64,000 nucleotides of DNA from an uncultured Muribaculaceae bacterium (GTDB taxonomy: Bacteria > Bacteroidota > Bacteroidia > Bacteroidales > Muribaculaceae). The stretch lies in assembly GCA_910584055.1 (NCBI GenBank), contig CAJTZS010000019.1:12476-76475 (forward strand), written 5' to 3'. A program made the position numbers and the translations under genes. This document shows, one piece after another, positions 8,429 through 17,205 of the stretch (positions within the stretch are counted from its first letter, which is position 1; every line of letters begins with the position of its first letter). The notes under the pieces were generated by a model. The model worked only from the letters and a program-made list of their open reading frames with translations. It searched no databases and was not told the DNA's origin.

Positions 8429-10696
8429 ATGAGGAGTTTAATTAATTATATTATTCCGGCTGTTGCCGGAATATCTTTGCTGTCGTGTTCAAAAAATGAC
8501 AGCGATGCTTTCATTGATGACTTGATGTCGCGTATGACTCTCGAAGAGAAAATCGGCCAGTTGAATCTTCCCGTTGGCGGTGACATACAGTCGGGTGTCG
8601 TGCTCGGTCCGCAACTCGACAGTCTGATATTGGAAGGGAGTATCGGAGGCTTCTTCAATGTCAAAGGCGTGGAGGAGATTTCGCGACTTCAACACTTGGC
8701 AGTGGAGAAAGGTCCGCACGGGATTCCGTTGCTTGTAGGAGCTGACGTTGTTCACGGTTACGAGACCATTTTCCCGATACCGTTGGCTCTCTCATGTTCC
8801 TGGGATTCGGTTGCCGTGGAGAGGATGGCACATATCTCGGCGATCGAGGCTACAGCCGATGGTGTCAACTGGAACTTCAGCCCGATGGTGGATATCTGTC
8901 GCGACCCGCGTTGGGGCCGCATAGCCGAGGGCTCCGGTGAAGACCCGTATCTCGGAAGCATACTTGCGAAAGCCTATGTGAGGGGTTATCAGGGTGACAA
9001 TATGAAATCTGATTCCACACTCATGGCTTGTGTGAAGCATTTTGCACTTTATGGTGCTACCGAGGGTGGACGGGACTACAACACGGTTGACATGAGCAAG
9101 GAGCGGATGTTTAATTATTATCTTCCTCCGTTCCAAGCTACAGTAGATGCCGGAGTGGGGAGCCTGATGTCCTCTTTCAACTTAATCAACGGACAGCATG
9201 CTACGGCTGCAAAGTGGTTATTGAATGATGTGTTAAGGGATGATTGGGAATTCCAGGGACTGATTGCTACTGATTATAACTCTATTCCCGAGGTCTCGAC
9301 AATGGGAACATCAGCAATGGAGGATGCCGCCGCCAATGCGCTGAACGCGGGGACGGACATGGACATGGTGTCGGGATTATATGTAAAGACACTCGCCGAT
9401 GCCGTGAAACGCGGTTTGGTAAAGGAGAAGACAATCGATGACGCATGTCGGAGGGTGCTTGAGGCCAAACAGAAGTTAGGTCTTTTCGATGATCCTTATA
9501 AATATTGCAACGAGGAAAGAGCGAAGGGAGATATATTTACCCCTGCACATAGGGATATGGCACGTGAGATTGCAGCGCAGACATTCGTGCTTATGAAGAA
9601 CGACAACAATATCCTTCCGCTTAAGAAGAGAGGGAGGATAGCGTTGATAGGACCTCTTGCCGATGCCGCCAACAATATGTGCGGATGCTGGAGTATGCTC
9701 GCAAAGACCGAGAACCACGAATCGCTGCTGACAGCATTCCGCAATGCTGTAGGCAATGAAGCCGAGATATTGTATGCCAAGGGAAGCAATGTCTATTATG
9801 ATGAGACCACCCAGAAGAACGCTACCGGATTGCGCCGGATAGAGCATACAGGAGATGATGCTGGCCTCCATGCCGAGGCATTGCTTGTAGCTGCGCAATC
9901 TGATGTTATTGTAGCTGCCATAGGGGAATCCTCCGACATGAGCGGCGAGTCCGCGTCAAGAACGGAAATTACCATTCCCGACACTCAACGCGATTTGCTC
10001 AAGAAGTTGGTGAATACAGGCAAGCCCGTTGTATTGCTTCTATTCACCGGTCGTCCTTTAGTCCTTGACTGGGAATCGGAGAACGTGACATCGATACTGA
10101 ATGTATGGTTCGGCGGTAGCGAGGCGGGTGACGCGATAGCCGATGTTGTCTTCGGCGGCAAGTCTCCGCAAGGAAAACTGACCACTACCTTCCCTCGCAG
10201 CGTGGGTCAGGTCCCGCTATACTACAACCACCTTATGTCGAGTCATCCCGATCCACAGGAGGGTGTCTTCAACCGCTACTGTAGCAACTATATCGATTGT
10301 TCCAACGAACCGCTTTATCCATTCGGTTACGGATTGAGTTACACGACATTCGAATACGGGAAACCGCAACTTAGCTCAACAACCCTTGAACGGGATGGCA
10401 CTGTGACATTGAGCGTGGAGATAAAAAACACGGGGGATTATGACGGGGTGGAGATAGTGCAGATGTATCTGCGAGACCCGGTGGCGCAGATTGCCAGGCC
10501 TGTGAAGGAACTGAAGGATTTCAGGAGGGTATATATTCCCAAGGGGGGAAAAAAACGGGTTGAATTCACTATCGATGCGGAGAAACTTAAATATTACAAC
10601 GCAGACCTTGAGTATGTGTATGACCCCGGTGAATTCCGGGTGATGGTGGGACCCGACAGCGAAAATTTGCAGACACTTACATTCACGGCAAAATAG
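8429..10696 (+). CDS. Glycoside hydrolase family 3 beta-glycosidase, lipoprotein
   Basis: A 755-residue BglX-type GH3 enzyme that removes non-reducing beta-linked glucose or xylose from oligosaccharides. The start is placed at ATG 8429 because the upstream in-frame codons lie in the terminator stem and this ATG gives a clean lipoprotein signal (MRSLINY...SLLSC). The N-terminal barrel holds DPRWGRIAEGSGEDPYLGS and KHFALYGATEGGRDYNT, and the nucleophile is Asp282 in ATDYNSI. The second domain has GESSDMSGESASR, and a C-terminal fibronectin-III-like domain begins near YGLSYTTFEY. It is probably anchored in the periplasm or outer membrane and finishes the oligosaccharides imported by SusCD. Confidence 0.95.
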   Translation: MRSLINYIIPAVAGISLLSCSKNDSDAFIDDLMSRMTLEEKIGQLNLPVGGDIQSGVVLGPQLDSLILEGSIGGFFNVKGVEEISRLQHLAVEKGPHGIPLLVGADVVHGYETIFPIPLALSCSWDSVAVERMAHISAIEATADGVNWNFSPMVDICRDPRWGRIAEGSGEDPYLGSILAKAYVRGYQGDNMKSDSTLMACVKHFALYGATEGGRDYNTVDMSKERMFNYYLPPFQATVDAGVGSLMSSFNLINGQHATAAKWLLNDVLRDDWEFQGLIATDYNSIPEVSTMGTSAMEDAAANALNAGTDMDMVSGLYVKTLADAVKRGLVKEKTIDDACRRVLEAKQKLGLFDDPYKYCNEERAKGDIFTPAHRDMAREIAAQTFVLMKNDNNILPLKKRGRIALIGPLADAANNMCGCWSMLAKTENHESLLTAFRNAVGNEAEILYAKGSNVYYDETTQKNATGLRRIEHTGDDAGLHAEALLVAAQSDVIVAAIGESSDMSGESASRTEITIPDTQRDLLKKLVNTGKPVVLLLFTGRPLVLDWESENVTSILNVWFGGSEAGDAIADVVFGGKSPQGKLTTTFPRSVGQVPLYYNHLMSSHPDPQEGVFNRYCSNYIDCSNEPLYPFGYGLSYTTFEYGKPQLSSTTLERDGTVTLSVEIKNTGDYDGVEIVQMYLRDPVAQIARPVKELKDFRRVYIPKGGKKRVEFTIDAEKLKYYNADLEYVYDPGEFRVMVGPDSENLQTLTFTAK

Positions 10697-10702
10697 AAGC
10701 TT

Positions 10703-11707
10703 ATGAGATTATACAAATATATATTCGCCCCGGCAATGATAATTGCCGGAGCGGCGGGACTGAGAGCCGAAACGAAAAACCTGGAGGATATAAGGATCAG
10801 GGATCCTTTTATCCTTACGGACAATGCTGCGAAACAATATTACATGTATCGCACATCGGATTCGATAACGCCTTCTGGGAAAGTAATTGGGGGAGTGGAG
10901 GTCTTTAAAAGCAAGGACCTGAAGAGATGGGAAGGCCCTGAACTTGTGATGAGGATACCCGATGACAATGGACTGACCGGGACGGTGTGGGCACCGGAAG
11001 TGCACAGGCATAATGGGAAATATTATCTTTTCGCAACCATCAACAGCGATATCAAATGGAAGAAAAGCCTTAACGGGTGGCCGGCCCTGACAGCGAGGGG
11101 GACACAGATATTCCATGCCGACAATCCGGAAGGACCGTTCAGGCCGTTCAGTAAATTCACCACTACGCCGATGGACTGGATGGCCCTCGACGGCACACTT
11201 TGGGTGGAGGACGGGAAACCGTATATGGTTTTCTGTCATGAATGGGTGCAGACGGTTGACGGCACCATGGAAGCCGTCGAACTGAAGTCCGACCTCTCGG
11301 AAATGGCATCCGGACCGGTAACATTGTTTTATGGCTCGGCGCCCGACTGGTCAACTGGAGGGAGGACCAATGTCTCCGCTCCCGAGAATTTCGTCACAGA
11401 CGGATGTTTCCTTTACCGCACGAAGACAGGAAAGCTTCTGATGATATGGTCGAGCTTCAGTCATGGGGAATATGCCATAGGCATCGCTGAATCGTTAACC
11501 GGTTCGGTGAAGGGACCGTGGAGACAGCAGGAGAAGCCGCTGTTCGTAAAGAACGGCGGTCACGGCATGATATTCAGAACTCTTGAAGGCCAGCTATGTC
11601 TCATCCTGCATCAGCCAAACAGCCCGGCGGGGGCTGAACGTGCCAAAATTTTCAAACTCAAAGATGAGGGGGAAACCTTGAGCCTTATCTCTAATGGGGC
11701 GGAATAG
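10703..11707 (+). CDS. Glycoside hydrolase family 43 enzyme, exported
   Basis: A 334-residue single-domain GH43 protein with a signal peptide ending near LRA. Candidate catalytic residues are the base Asp34 in IRDPF, a pKa-modulating Asp in MALDGTLWVEDGKPY, and Glu in APENFVTDG. Typical blade sequences are GTVWAPEVHRHNGKYYLFAT and GKLLMIWSS. GH43 members are mostly alpha-L-arabinofuranosidases, arabinanases or beta-xylosidases; the specificity is not readable here. It starts 6 nt after the GH3 gene. Its last residues and TAG stop are encoded by the first unit of a tandem G-rich repeat. Confidence 0.92.
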   Translation: MRLYKYIFAPAMIIAGAAGLRAETKNLEDIRIRDPFILTDNAAKQYYMYRTSDSITPSGKVIGGVEVFKSKDLKRWEGPELVMRIPDDNGLTGTVWAPEVHRHNGKYYLFATINSDIKWKKSLNGWPALTARGTQIFHADNPEGPFRPFSKFTTTPMDWMALDGTLWVEDGKPYMVFCHEWVQTVDGTMEAVELKSDLSEMASGPVTLFYGSAPDWSTGGRTNVSAPENFVTDGCFLYRTKTGKLLMIWSSFSHGEYAIGIAESLTGSVKGPWRQQEKPLFVKNGGHGMIFRTLEGQLCLILHQPNSPAGAERAKIFKLKDEGETLSLISNGAE

Positions 11708-11753
11708 GGTGGAATAGGGCTTAATAGGAATTATAGGAGAAATAGGAGAGATA
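11697..11753 (+). repeat. 10-bp-phased G-rich tandem repeat, locus 1
   Basis: Three decamers (gggcggaata, gggtggaata, gggcttaata) are followed by three 9-mers of the form ggaRnnata. The array provides the stop codon of the GH43 gene and runs up to the start of the GH127-like relic. Related decamers lie at 12821-12870 and 19351-19390. Confidence 0.75.
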
Positions 11754-12819
11754 TGAAAAATAGGAGAAAAGGGATGGCGACTGGGATTTTGTTAGCTTTG
11801 GCGGGATTGTCGGTTAATGTTGCATATGCCGCGCATGCTGAGCGCAGAATCAAAATAGGTGGATATGTGGGAGACAGGATTGAATTGTGTATCAACAACA
11901 GAGTGAAATGTCAGGATACGCGTCAGCTTGTTGAACCTTTCCGTCATCTGACCGAAGGAACACGCTGGCAGACTGAATTCATTGGGAAATGGATGCTCGG
12001 TGCGATAGCGTCATATCGTTACACCGAAGACCCCGAATTACTGAGGAAGATTAAGGATGCCGCTGCCAGAGCGGAGAGGAGCAATGCGGACTCCCCATCA
12101 ATTGCTGCAATGCTAACGGTCCCCGAGGATTTGCCTTGATTCCGGATTTCGCGACAAAGGCATGCGGGGATACGATTTTTATAAACCTCTGGCTACCCAT
12201 ACAGAGAAATTATGTGTCTAAGGGAAATGAGATAAACCTTGAAATCGAAACTGCTTTTCCGACAAGCGGGAAAAACCGGCTCAAATTAACCCGGTCAAAT
12301 CCGGGGAATCAGGTTTTGGCACTGAGGATTCCCGGCTGGGCGGAGGGTAGATACAAATTCATATCCGGCAATGATACTGTTTCCCCACCGGTTTGTGCAG
12401 GATATGCATATGTGGATGCAGGAGGGGTTAAGTCACTTGAAATTGAAGCGGACTTCAATCTGCAGAGCAAACTGAATGAATTGAACGGTATGCAGGCAAT
12501 AACGCTGGGACCTATTAGCTTTGCGAGGGATAATCGTTATAATGACGGGGATGTTGACGAATGCGGAGTGATTGAGACCGACCCGGAGGGGAACGTGGCG
12601 GCACGACTCGTTATGGTTCCCGACAAATTTTCATGGCTGACCCTCGAAGTGCCGATGGTTTCAGGCACAGACCTGGAGGATTCGGAAAACAGGAAAGCCC
12701 GCTATGTGAAATTCTGTGATTTCGGTTCGGCCGGAAACGACTGGGCGAAGGACGGGCGTTACCGGGTATGGATCACACGCCCGATTCATGCGATGTCGCA
12801 GCCGTATCGGAAGTATTGA
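11753..12819 (+). pseudogene. GH127/DUF1680 (beta-L-arabinofuranosidase-like) relic with a large internal deletion
   Basis: Two adjoining frames encode the two ends of one DUF1680-type enzyme. 11753-12139 gives a signal peptide and the conserved opening of the alpha/alpha barrel (EPFRHLTEG, WQTEFIGKWMLGAIASYRYT), then stops. 12136-12819 gives the C-terminal beta-sandwich (DTIFINLWLP, LALRIPGWAEGRYKF, QAITLGPISFA). Together they encode ~355 residues, where intact family members have 600 or more, so most of the catalytic barrel is gone and the frame shifts at the junction near 12135. No function is expected. The lost activity would have been removal of beta-L-arabinofuranose. Family name is from memory of motifs. 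Confidence 0.75.
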
Positions 12820-12820
12820 A

Positions 12821-12870
12821 TGGGACGCAATGGGGATTCATGGGGCGGAATGGGACGAGATGGGGACGGG
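12821..12870 (+). repeat. 10-bp-phased G-rich tandem repeat, locus 2
   Basis: Five exact 10-nt units (tgggacgcaa, tggggattca, tggggcggaa, tgggacgaga, tggggacggg) begin one base after the stop codon of the GH127-like relic and end 28 bp before the GH97 start. Confidence 0.75.
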
Positions 12871-12898
12871 GATTTTTATAATTTATACATCAACTTAT

Positions 12899-14764
12899 AT
12901 GAAGACGGTATCTTTTACCATAAGAAAAATGCGGACTAATATTTTTTGGATATTCCTTTTGCTCTTTACTTCTATCTTCTCTCCATTGCAGGCGAAGGAT
13001 TTCAAAGTCAATTCCCCGGACGGGACAATAAAAGTCAGTGTGACGGATGGTCTCAGCTATGTCGTCACCTGCTGTGATGAGGTTGCCTTTAGCGGATCAA
13101 CAAATCTGAAGGTGAAGCATGGCGCAGTCTATGACAAGGTGAATTCTCCAAAATTCACGCATATAGACAGGATGATAGAAACTCCATTCTATCGGGATGC
13201 TAAAATCAGGGAGGAATATAATTCCATGACACTCAAAAGTTCCGGAGGATGGTCTGTCGAATTCCGGGTTTATGACGACGGGATGGCATGGAGATGGAAC
13301 TATACGGGAAAGAAACCGGTGGAAATCGAAGAGGAAACGGTTGAATACAACTTTCCTAAGGATGGAAAAGCGATTGTTCCCTATGTCCGTACAGACAATA
13401 TAAATGATTTCGAGTCGCAATTTTTCAATTCATTTGAAAACACTTATACCGAAACGACATTGACGGGAATGGACAGCCGCAGGCTCGCTTTCCTGCCACT
13501 TGTGATAGAGCCGTCGGACAGCTTGAGAGTGCTTCTGACAGAAAGCGATGTCGCTGACTATCCGGGATTATATCTAAACCGTCAGGATGGAACGATGCTT
13601 AAAGGTGTATCTGCCAATCGTCCGAAGAAGTTACGTGCAGGAGGTTATCTTAACGCCCAGATGCTTGTTGAGGAGAGGGAGGACTATATTGCCGGGATTG
13701 ACGGTTCCTGTTCGTTGCTTTGGAGGGTAGCGGTGATTTCGCGTGAAGACATCGGCCTGGCGCAGAGTCAACTCGGATATCTTTTAGGCGGGGAAAGCAA
13801 AATACAGGATGTCTCATGGATAAAACCGGGGAAGGTTGCATGGGACTGGTGGAACGACTGGAATTTAAAGGGCGTTGATTTCCTCACCGGGGTAAATAAC
13901 GACACGTACAAAGCATATATAGATTTTGCTGCGGAAAACGGGATAGAGTATGTGATACTTGATGACGGATGGAGCAGCAAGGAAAGCGGCGACCTCTTCA
14001 CCATTGTGCCCGAGATAAATCTGCCGGAACTTATTGCATACGGCAATGAGAAGGGAGTCGGATTGATTCTTTGGGCAGGCTACCTTCCATTCGCAAAAGA
14101 TATGGCAGAGGTGTGCCGGGTCTACTCGGAGATGGGGATAAAGGGTTTCAAGGTGGATTTCCTTGACCGGAATGACCAGCTGATGACAGACTTCGAGGAG
14201 CGTGCGGCGGAAACTGCGGCCAGATATCACCTGATCCTCGACCTTCACGGCACGCACATGCCCGGCGGAATGAACAGGAGATGGCCGAATATGCTGAATT
14301 TCGAAGGAGTGCACGGACTGGAACAGGTGAAGTTCAATCACAACGGTTTTGACCAGGTCAGGTATGACGCCACCATACCGTTTATACGTCAGGCATCGGG
14401 ACCGATGGACTATACCCAGGGGGCCATGCGCAATTCCACACGTGGCAATCATTACATCTCGAATTCGGAGCCGATGAGCCAGGGCACGCGGTGTCACCAA
14501 CTGGCCCTTTATATGATTCTCGACGCACCGCTGACAATGCTGTGCGATTCCCCGTCCAATTACCGGCAGGAACAGGAATGCACGGATTTTATTGCCGCCG
14601 TCCCCACCGTATGGGACGAAACCCGGATTCTGCAAGGCAAGATGGGAGAGTATATACTAACGGCAAGAAGGAGCGGTGACGAATGGTTCGTGGGAGGTAT
14701 CACCGACTGGACTCCACGGAATATCGACGTGACATTTGATTTTTTTGCCAGACGGGGATTATGA
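12899..14764 (+). CDS. Glycoside hydrolase family 97, retaining (alpha-galactosidase-like) type, 3' end frameshifted
   Basis: An exported GH97 enzyme of 621 residues in this frame. ATG 12899 (or 12929) precedes a hydrophobic signal peptide; the upstream frame overlaps the preceding relic and is not coding-like. An N-terminal beta-sandwich (DFKVNSPDGTIKVSV) is followed by a barrel with DWWNDWNLKG. Asp420 in KVDFLDRNDQ and Glu469 in LNFEGVHG match the nucleophile and acid/base of retaining GH97 enzymes, not the SusB inverting type, so alpha-galactosidase activity is more likely than alpha-glucosidase. The frame ends early at 14764 because of one extra base in a T7 run at 14740-14746; the missing tail continues in another frame to 14909. 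Confidence 0.85.
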   Translation: MKTVSFTIRKMRTNIFWIFLLLFTSIFSPLQAKDFKVNSPDGTIKVSVTDGLSYVVTCCDEVAFSGSTNLKVKHGAVYDKVNSPKFTHIDRMIETPFYRDAKIREEYNSMTLKSSGGWSVEFRVYDDGMAWRWNYTGKKPVEIEEETVEYNFPKDGKAIVPYVRTDNINDFESQFFNSFENTYTETTLTGMDSRRLAFLPLVIEPSDSLRVLLTESDVADYPGLYLNRQDGTMLKGVSANRPKKLRAGGYLNAQMLVEEREDYIAGIDGSCSLLWRVAVISREDIGLAQSQLGYLLGGESKIQDVSWIKPGKVAWDWWNDWNLKGVDFLTGVNNDTYKAYIDFAAENGIEYVILDDGWSSKESGDLFTIVPEINLPELIAYGNEKGVGLILWAGYLPFAKDMAEVCRVYSEMGIKGFKVDFLDRNDQLMTDFEERAAETAARYHLILDLHGTHMPGGMNRRWPNMLNFEGVHGLEQVKFNHNGFDQVRYDATIPFIRQASGPMDYTQGAMRNSTRGNHYISNSEPMSQGTRCHQLALYMILDAPLTMLCDSPSNYRQEQECTDFIAAVPTVWDETRILQGKMGEYILTARRSGDEWFVGGITDWTPRNIDVTFDFFARRGL

Positions 14765-14909
14765 AGCGTCAATATTCAAGGATGGAGTGAATGCTCACCG
14801 TATTGCTTCAGACTATAAGAAGGAAACAGAGACCGTAAACAACAAGACCCGTAAGACACTGAGGCTCGCTCCGGGAGGTGGGTTCGCGATAAAACTTAAG
14901 AAGAAATAA
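14744..14909 (+). pseudogene. Out-of-frame 3' end of the GH97 gene
   Basis: Removing one T from the T7 run lets the GH97 frame continue as FLPDGDYEASIFKDG and on through a normal C-terminal strand region ending in GGGFAIKLKKK at TAA 14907-14909. This restores about 55 residues of the C-terminal beta-domain. The metallophosphoesterase gene starts 10 nt later, as expected if the restored stop is the ancestral one. Confidence 0.8.
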
Positions 14910-14919
14910 CAATATCGAA

Positions 14920-16083
14920 ATGAGAAAGACAACAGGTGTGGTTATAGCACAGTTATTGCTGCCGTTATCGGCGGCTGCAATAGAGATAGTATCCGGTCCT
15001 TTTTTACAGAATATGACAGAGACGGGATGTGATATCATCTGGCGCACGGATAAGCCCGCGACCGCGTGGGTTGAGATTGCCCCCGATGACGGGACGCATT
15101 TTTATTCAACGGAGCGTCCACGTGTTTATTCCGTAGATTTGGGGAGGACCGTGATTGACACTTTTCACAAGGTGTCGTTAAGAAATCTGAAACCGGGGGC
15201 TACATACCGGTATCGGGTATTTTCGGAAGAGGTGCTTGACTGGCAACCGTATCACGTGAAGTTCGGAGATATAGCCTCGTCTAAGGTATATCCCACAGAT
15301 CCTCCGGCTTTCAGGACAATGGAGGATGGAAAAGCCACTTCGAATTTTGTCATGATAAATGACATTCATGGTAATAATGATGTGTTGAGGGACCTGCTCT
15401 CCAATGTTAAAAAGGGAGAAACGGATTTTGTGCTCTACAACGGTGACATGGTTAATTTCATGGACAGCGAGGAGAGGATCTTCAAGGGCTTTATCGATAC
15501 GTCGGTGGATATGTTCGCGAAGGAGATTCCATACTTCATGAGCAGGGGGAATCATGAGACAAGGGGCAGTATCGCGAGTGAGTATTTGAGGTATTTCCCC
15601 AATTCGAATGACAAGCCATATTATTCTTTCAAGTCAGGTCCATGCTATTTCGTTATTCTTGACGGCGGGGAAGACAAGCCGGACACCGATATAGAGTATT
15701 CAGGCACATCCTTTTTTGATGACTACAGGGAGGGGCAGGTTGAATGGCTTAAGAATGTAGTGGGGTCGGAAGAGTTCAAACAGTCTCCATTTAAGATAGC
15801 GGTCATTCATGTGCCGACTGTTGATGCCGGATGGCATGGCCCGCTTCATGCTAAGAAGCTGTTCGAGCCTGTCTTAAATGAAGCGGGAATAAATTTAATG
15901 CTTTGCGGTCATATGCATGCGTATTCATACCATGAACCTGATGGTAAAAGCAGACAGTTCCCGGTTCTCATCAATTCCAATAAGGAAGCAGTGGTAGTGA
16001 AAGCCGACAATCAGATGATGTTATTGTCGGTTGTTGACCGCAATGGCAAGGCAATCCACAGTTTCGAATACAGACGCAAGTGA
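14920..16083 (+). CDS. Secreted calcineurin-like metallophosphoesterase with N-terminal Fn3-like domain
   Basis: A 387-residue exported protein (signal peptide ending near SAA). Residues ~25-125 form a fibronectin-like sandwich as in purple-acid-phosphatase relatives (GCDIIWRTDKPATAWVEI, LKPGATYRYRVFS). The phosphoesterase core shows the metal ligands in order: DIHGNNDVL, NGDMVNF, SRGNHETRG, AVIHVP and CGHMHAYSYH. The substrate is unknown; such genes often close PULs or serve phosphate scavenging. It is the last gene of the forward PUL block and is convergent with yraN (10 nt between stops). Confidence 0.9.
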   Translation: MRKTTGVVIAQLLLPLSAAAIEIVSGPFLQNMTETGCDIIWRTDKPATAWVEIAPDDGTHFYSTERPRVYSVDLGRTVIDTFHKVSLRNLKPGATYRYRVFSEEVLDWQPYHVKFGDIASSKVYPTDPPAFRTMEDGKATSNFVMINDIHGNNDVLRDLLSNVKKGETDFVLYNGDMVNFMDSEERIFKGFIDTSVDMFAKEIPYFMSRGNHETRGSIASEYLRYFPNSNDKPYYSFKSGPCYFVILDGGEDKPDTDIEYSGTSFFDDYREGQVEWLKNVVGSEEFKQSPFKIAVIHVPTVDAGWHGPLHAKKLFEPVLNEAGINLMLCGHMHAYSYHEPDGKSRQFPVLINSNKEAVVVKADNQMMLLSVVDRNGKAIHSFEYRRK

Positions 16084-16093
16084 TGTCTGTCGA

Positions 16094-16480
16094 TCATCGG
16101 AGAGGTGGGAGGAAGGCATCTGGAAGATGCTGGATTTCGTAAGATTCGGGAGTGCCGGTGATGGTGATTATGTCGAGTCGGTAAGGGAAAAGGTGGGGGA
16201 GACTTCTCATATAGATGTCTCCCCCTTTTATCATTTTCTTGCGTTTTGGGGAATCTACAGCATCATCCGCAGATTCAACGTTGCCTTTACGAGCCTTGAC
16301 CTCAACGAAAACGATTGTGCTGTCTTTTTCCGCGATTAAGTCGATTTCAATTGTGTTAGAGACACGCCAGTTGCGCTCACGGATTACGTATCCTTGAGTG
16401 AGTAGGTAATCGGCGGCAATCTGCTCCGCCAGCTTTCCCCATTCGCGGTTGGCCGCCCCCTGCTTCTTTTTGTCAATCAT
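16094..16480 (-). CDS. yraN: YraN/UPF0102 family nuclease-fold protein
   Basis: A 128-residue protein of the UPF0102 family, which has a PD-(D/E)XK nuclease fold and is thought to act in DNA processing. It shows GKLAEQIAADYLLTQGY, the catalytic-type segment EIDLIAEKD...VFVEVKAR, and a normal C-terminal half (SPKRKKMIKGG, YRLDIITI). Its ATG overlaps the stop of the restriction-endonuclease candidate by 4 nt (ATGA), so it is translationally coupled to a restriction-modification pair. It is usually an ordinary housekeeping gene. Confidence 0.9.
   Translation of the reverse strand: MIDKKKQGAANREWGKLAEQIAADYLLTQGYVIRERNWRVSNTIEIDLIAEKDSTIVFVEVKARKGNVESADDAVDSPKRKKMIKGGDIYMRSLPHLFPYRLDIITITGTPESYEIQHLPDAFLPPLR
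16195..16229 (+). terminator. Candidate terminator of the PUL inside the antisense of yraN
   Basis: A 9-bp GC-rich stem (gggggagac at 16195-16203, gtctccccc at 16217-16225) is followed by tttta on the + strand. It lies 112 nt past the metallophosphoesterase stop, within the yraN coding region, and there is no better terminator between the two convergent genes. Confidence 0.45.
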
Positions 16481-17205
16481 AAAAACTCTACCCAGTTTGA
16501 ATTGAAATTTAATGATTTCAGCACAATCTTTTCAGACATTGGTTCCGGATGTCTTATTCTAAATTTTATGCTGTCCGATGGTACATTACATAAAATTGTA
16601 AATTGTGATCCGTGTGGTTGCCATATAAAATGTTTAATTCCGGTGTATTTATCAAATCCTTCAAGATTTCCACGCGTATTTTCTTTCCATTCATATTGAG
16701 ATAGCTTGAAATGTTCAAGATATTCTTCGAAATACACAAAATCACGAAGGTCGTTGCTCCTTATAAGAATTCCGGTCCGGGTCGCCTTGTAATGTGCCAA
16801 AGCAATATCAACACGCGAATTCCATATTGCCAGCACAGCCTCTCCCGTCTTTTGGATATCTTCATGAGGATCAACAATTCCATAGGAATAGTCAGGAGAG
16901 CATCTGCCACTAATCAGACGTACGGTTTTTGCATTGAACGGACAGGTATTTTTAACCGTTTTCATAGACCATGCGGTATGGTCTTTTTCTACATCGGCAA
17001 TGCCAAGAGGAGAACTAAGATGCTTCCCATCTATTGCCGATGCAAATATGTCACCCCAGTCATCACCGGTCATGTCTTTCCTTCCGGTATAAATAAGGAA
17101 CACGATGGAACCTGCTATCCTTAAAATAATCTCGTGAGGTATATTCTCCAAGGAGTAGGGGGATTCCGATAAATATTTTGAGTCCCTTAGTTTCGGCTTT
17201 TTCAT
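16477..17205 (-). CDS. Candidate type II restriction endonuclease
   Basis: A 242-residue protein with no family I can name with certainty. It directly follows a cytosine-5 methyltransferase with a 4-nt ATGA overlap, the classic arrangement for a type II partner. A possible PD-(D/E)XK core is GIADVEKDHTAWSMKTVK (Asp, then Ser-Met-Lys). The gene is AT-rich compared with nadC and rlmH, which fits transfer with the methyltransferase. Specificity is unknown, and a regulator or unrelated accessory role is not excluded. Confidence 0.6.
   Translation of the reverse strand: MKKPKLRDSKYLSESPYSLENIPHEIILRIAGSIVFLIYTGRKDMTGDDWGDIFASAIDGKHLSSPLGIADVEKDHTAWSMKTVKNTCPFNAKTVRLISGRCSPDYSYGIVDPHEDIQKTGEAVLAIWNSRVDIALAHYKATRTGILIRSNDLRDFVYFEEYLEHFKLSQYEWKENTRGNLEGFDKYTGIKHFIWQPHGSQFTILCNVPSDSIKFRIRHPEPMSEKIVLKSLNFNSNWVEFL

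Noticed and set aside
13865..14635. A 256-codon antisense frame opposite GH97
   Set aside because: No motif or start signal, while the + strand has catalytic residues in place.
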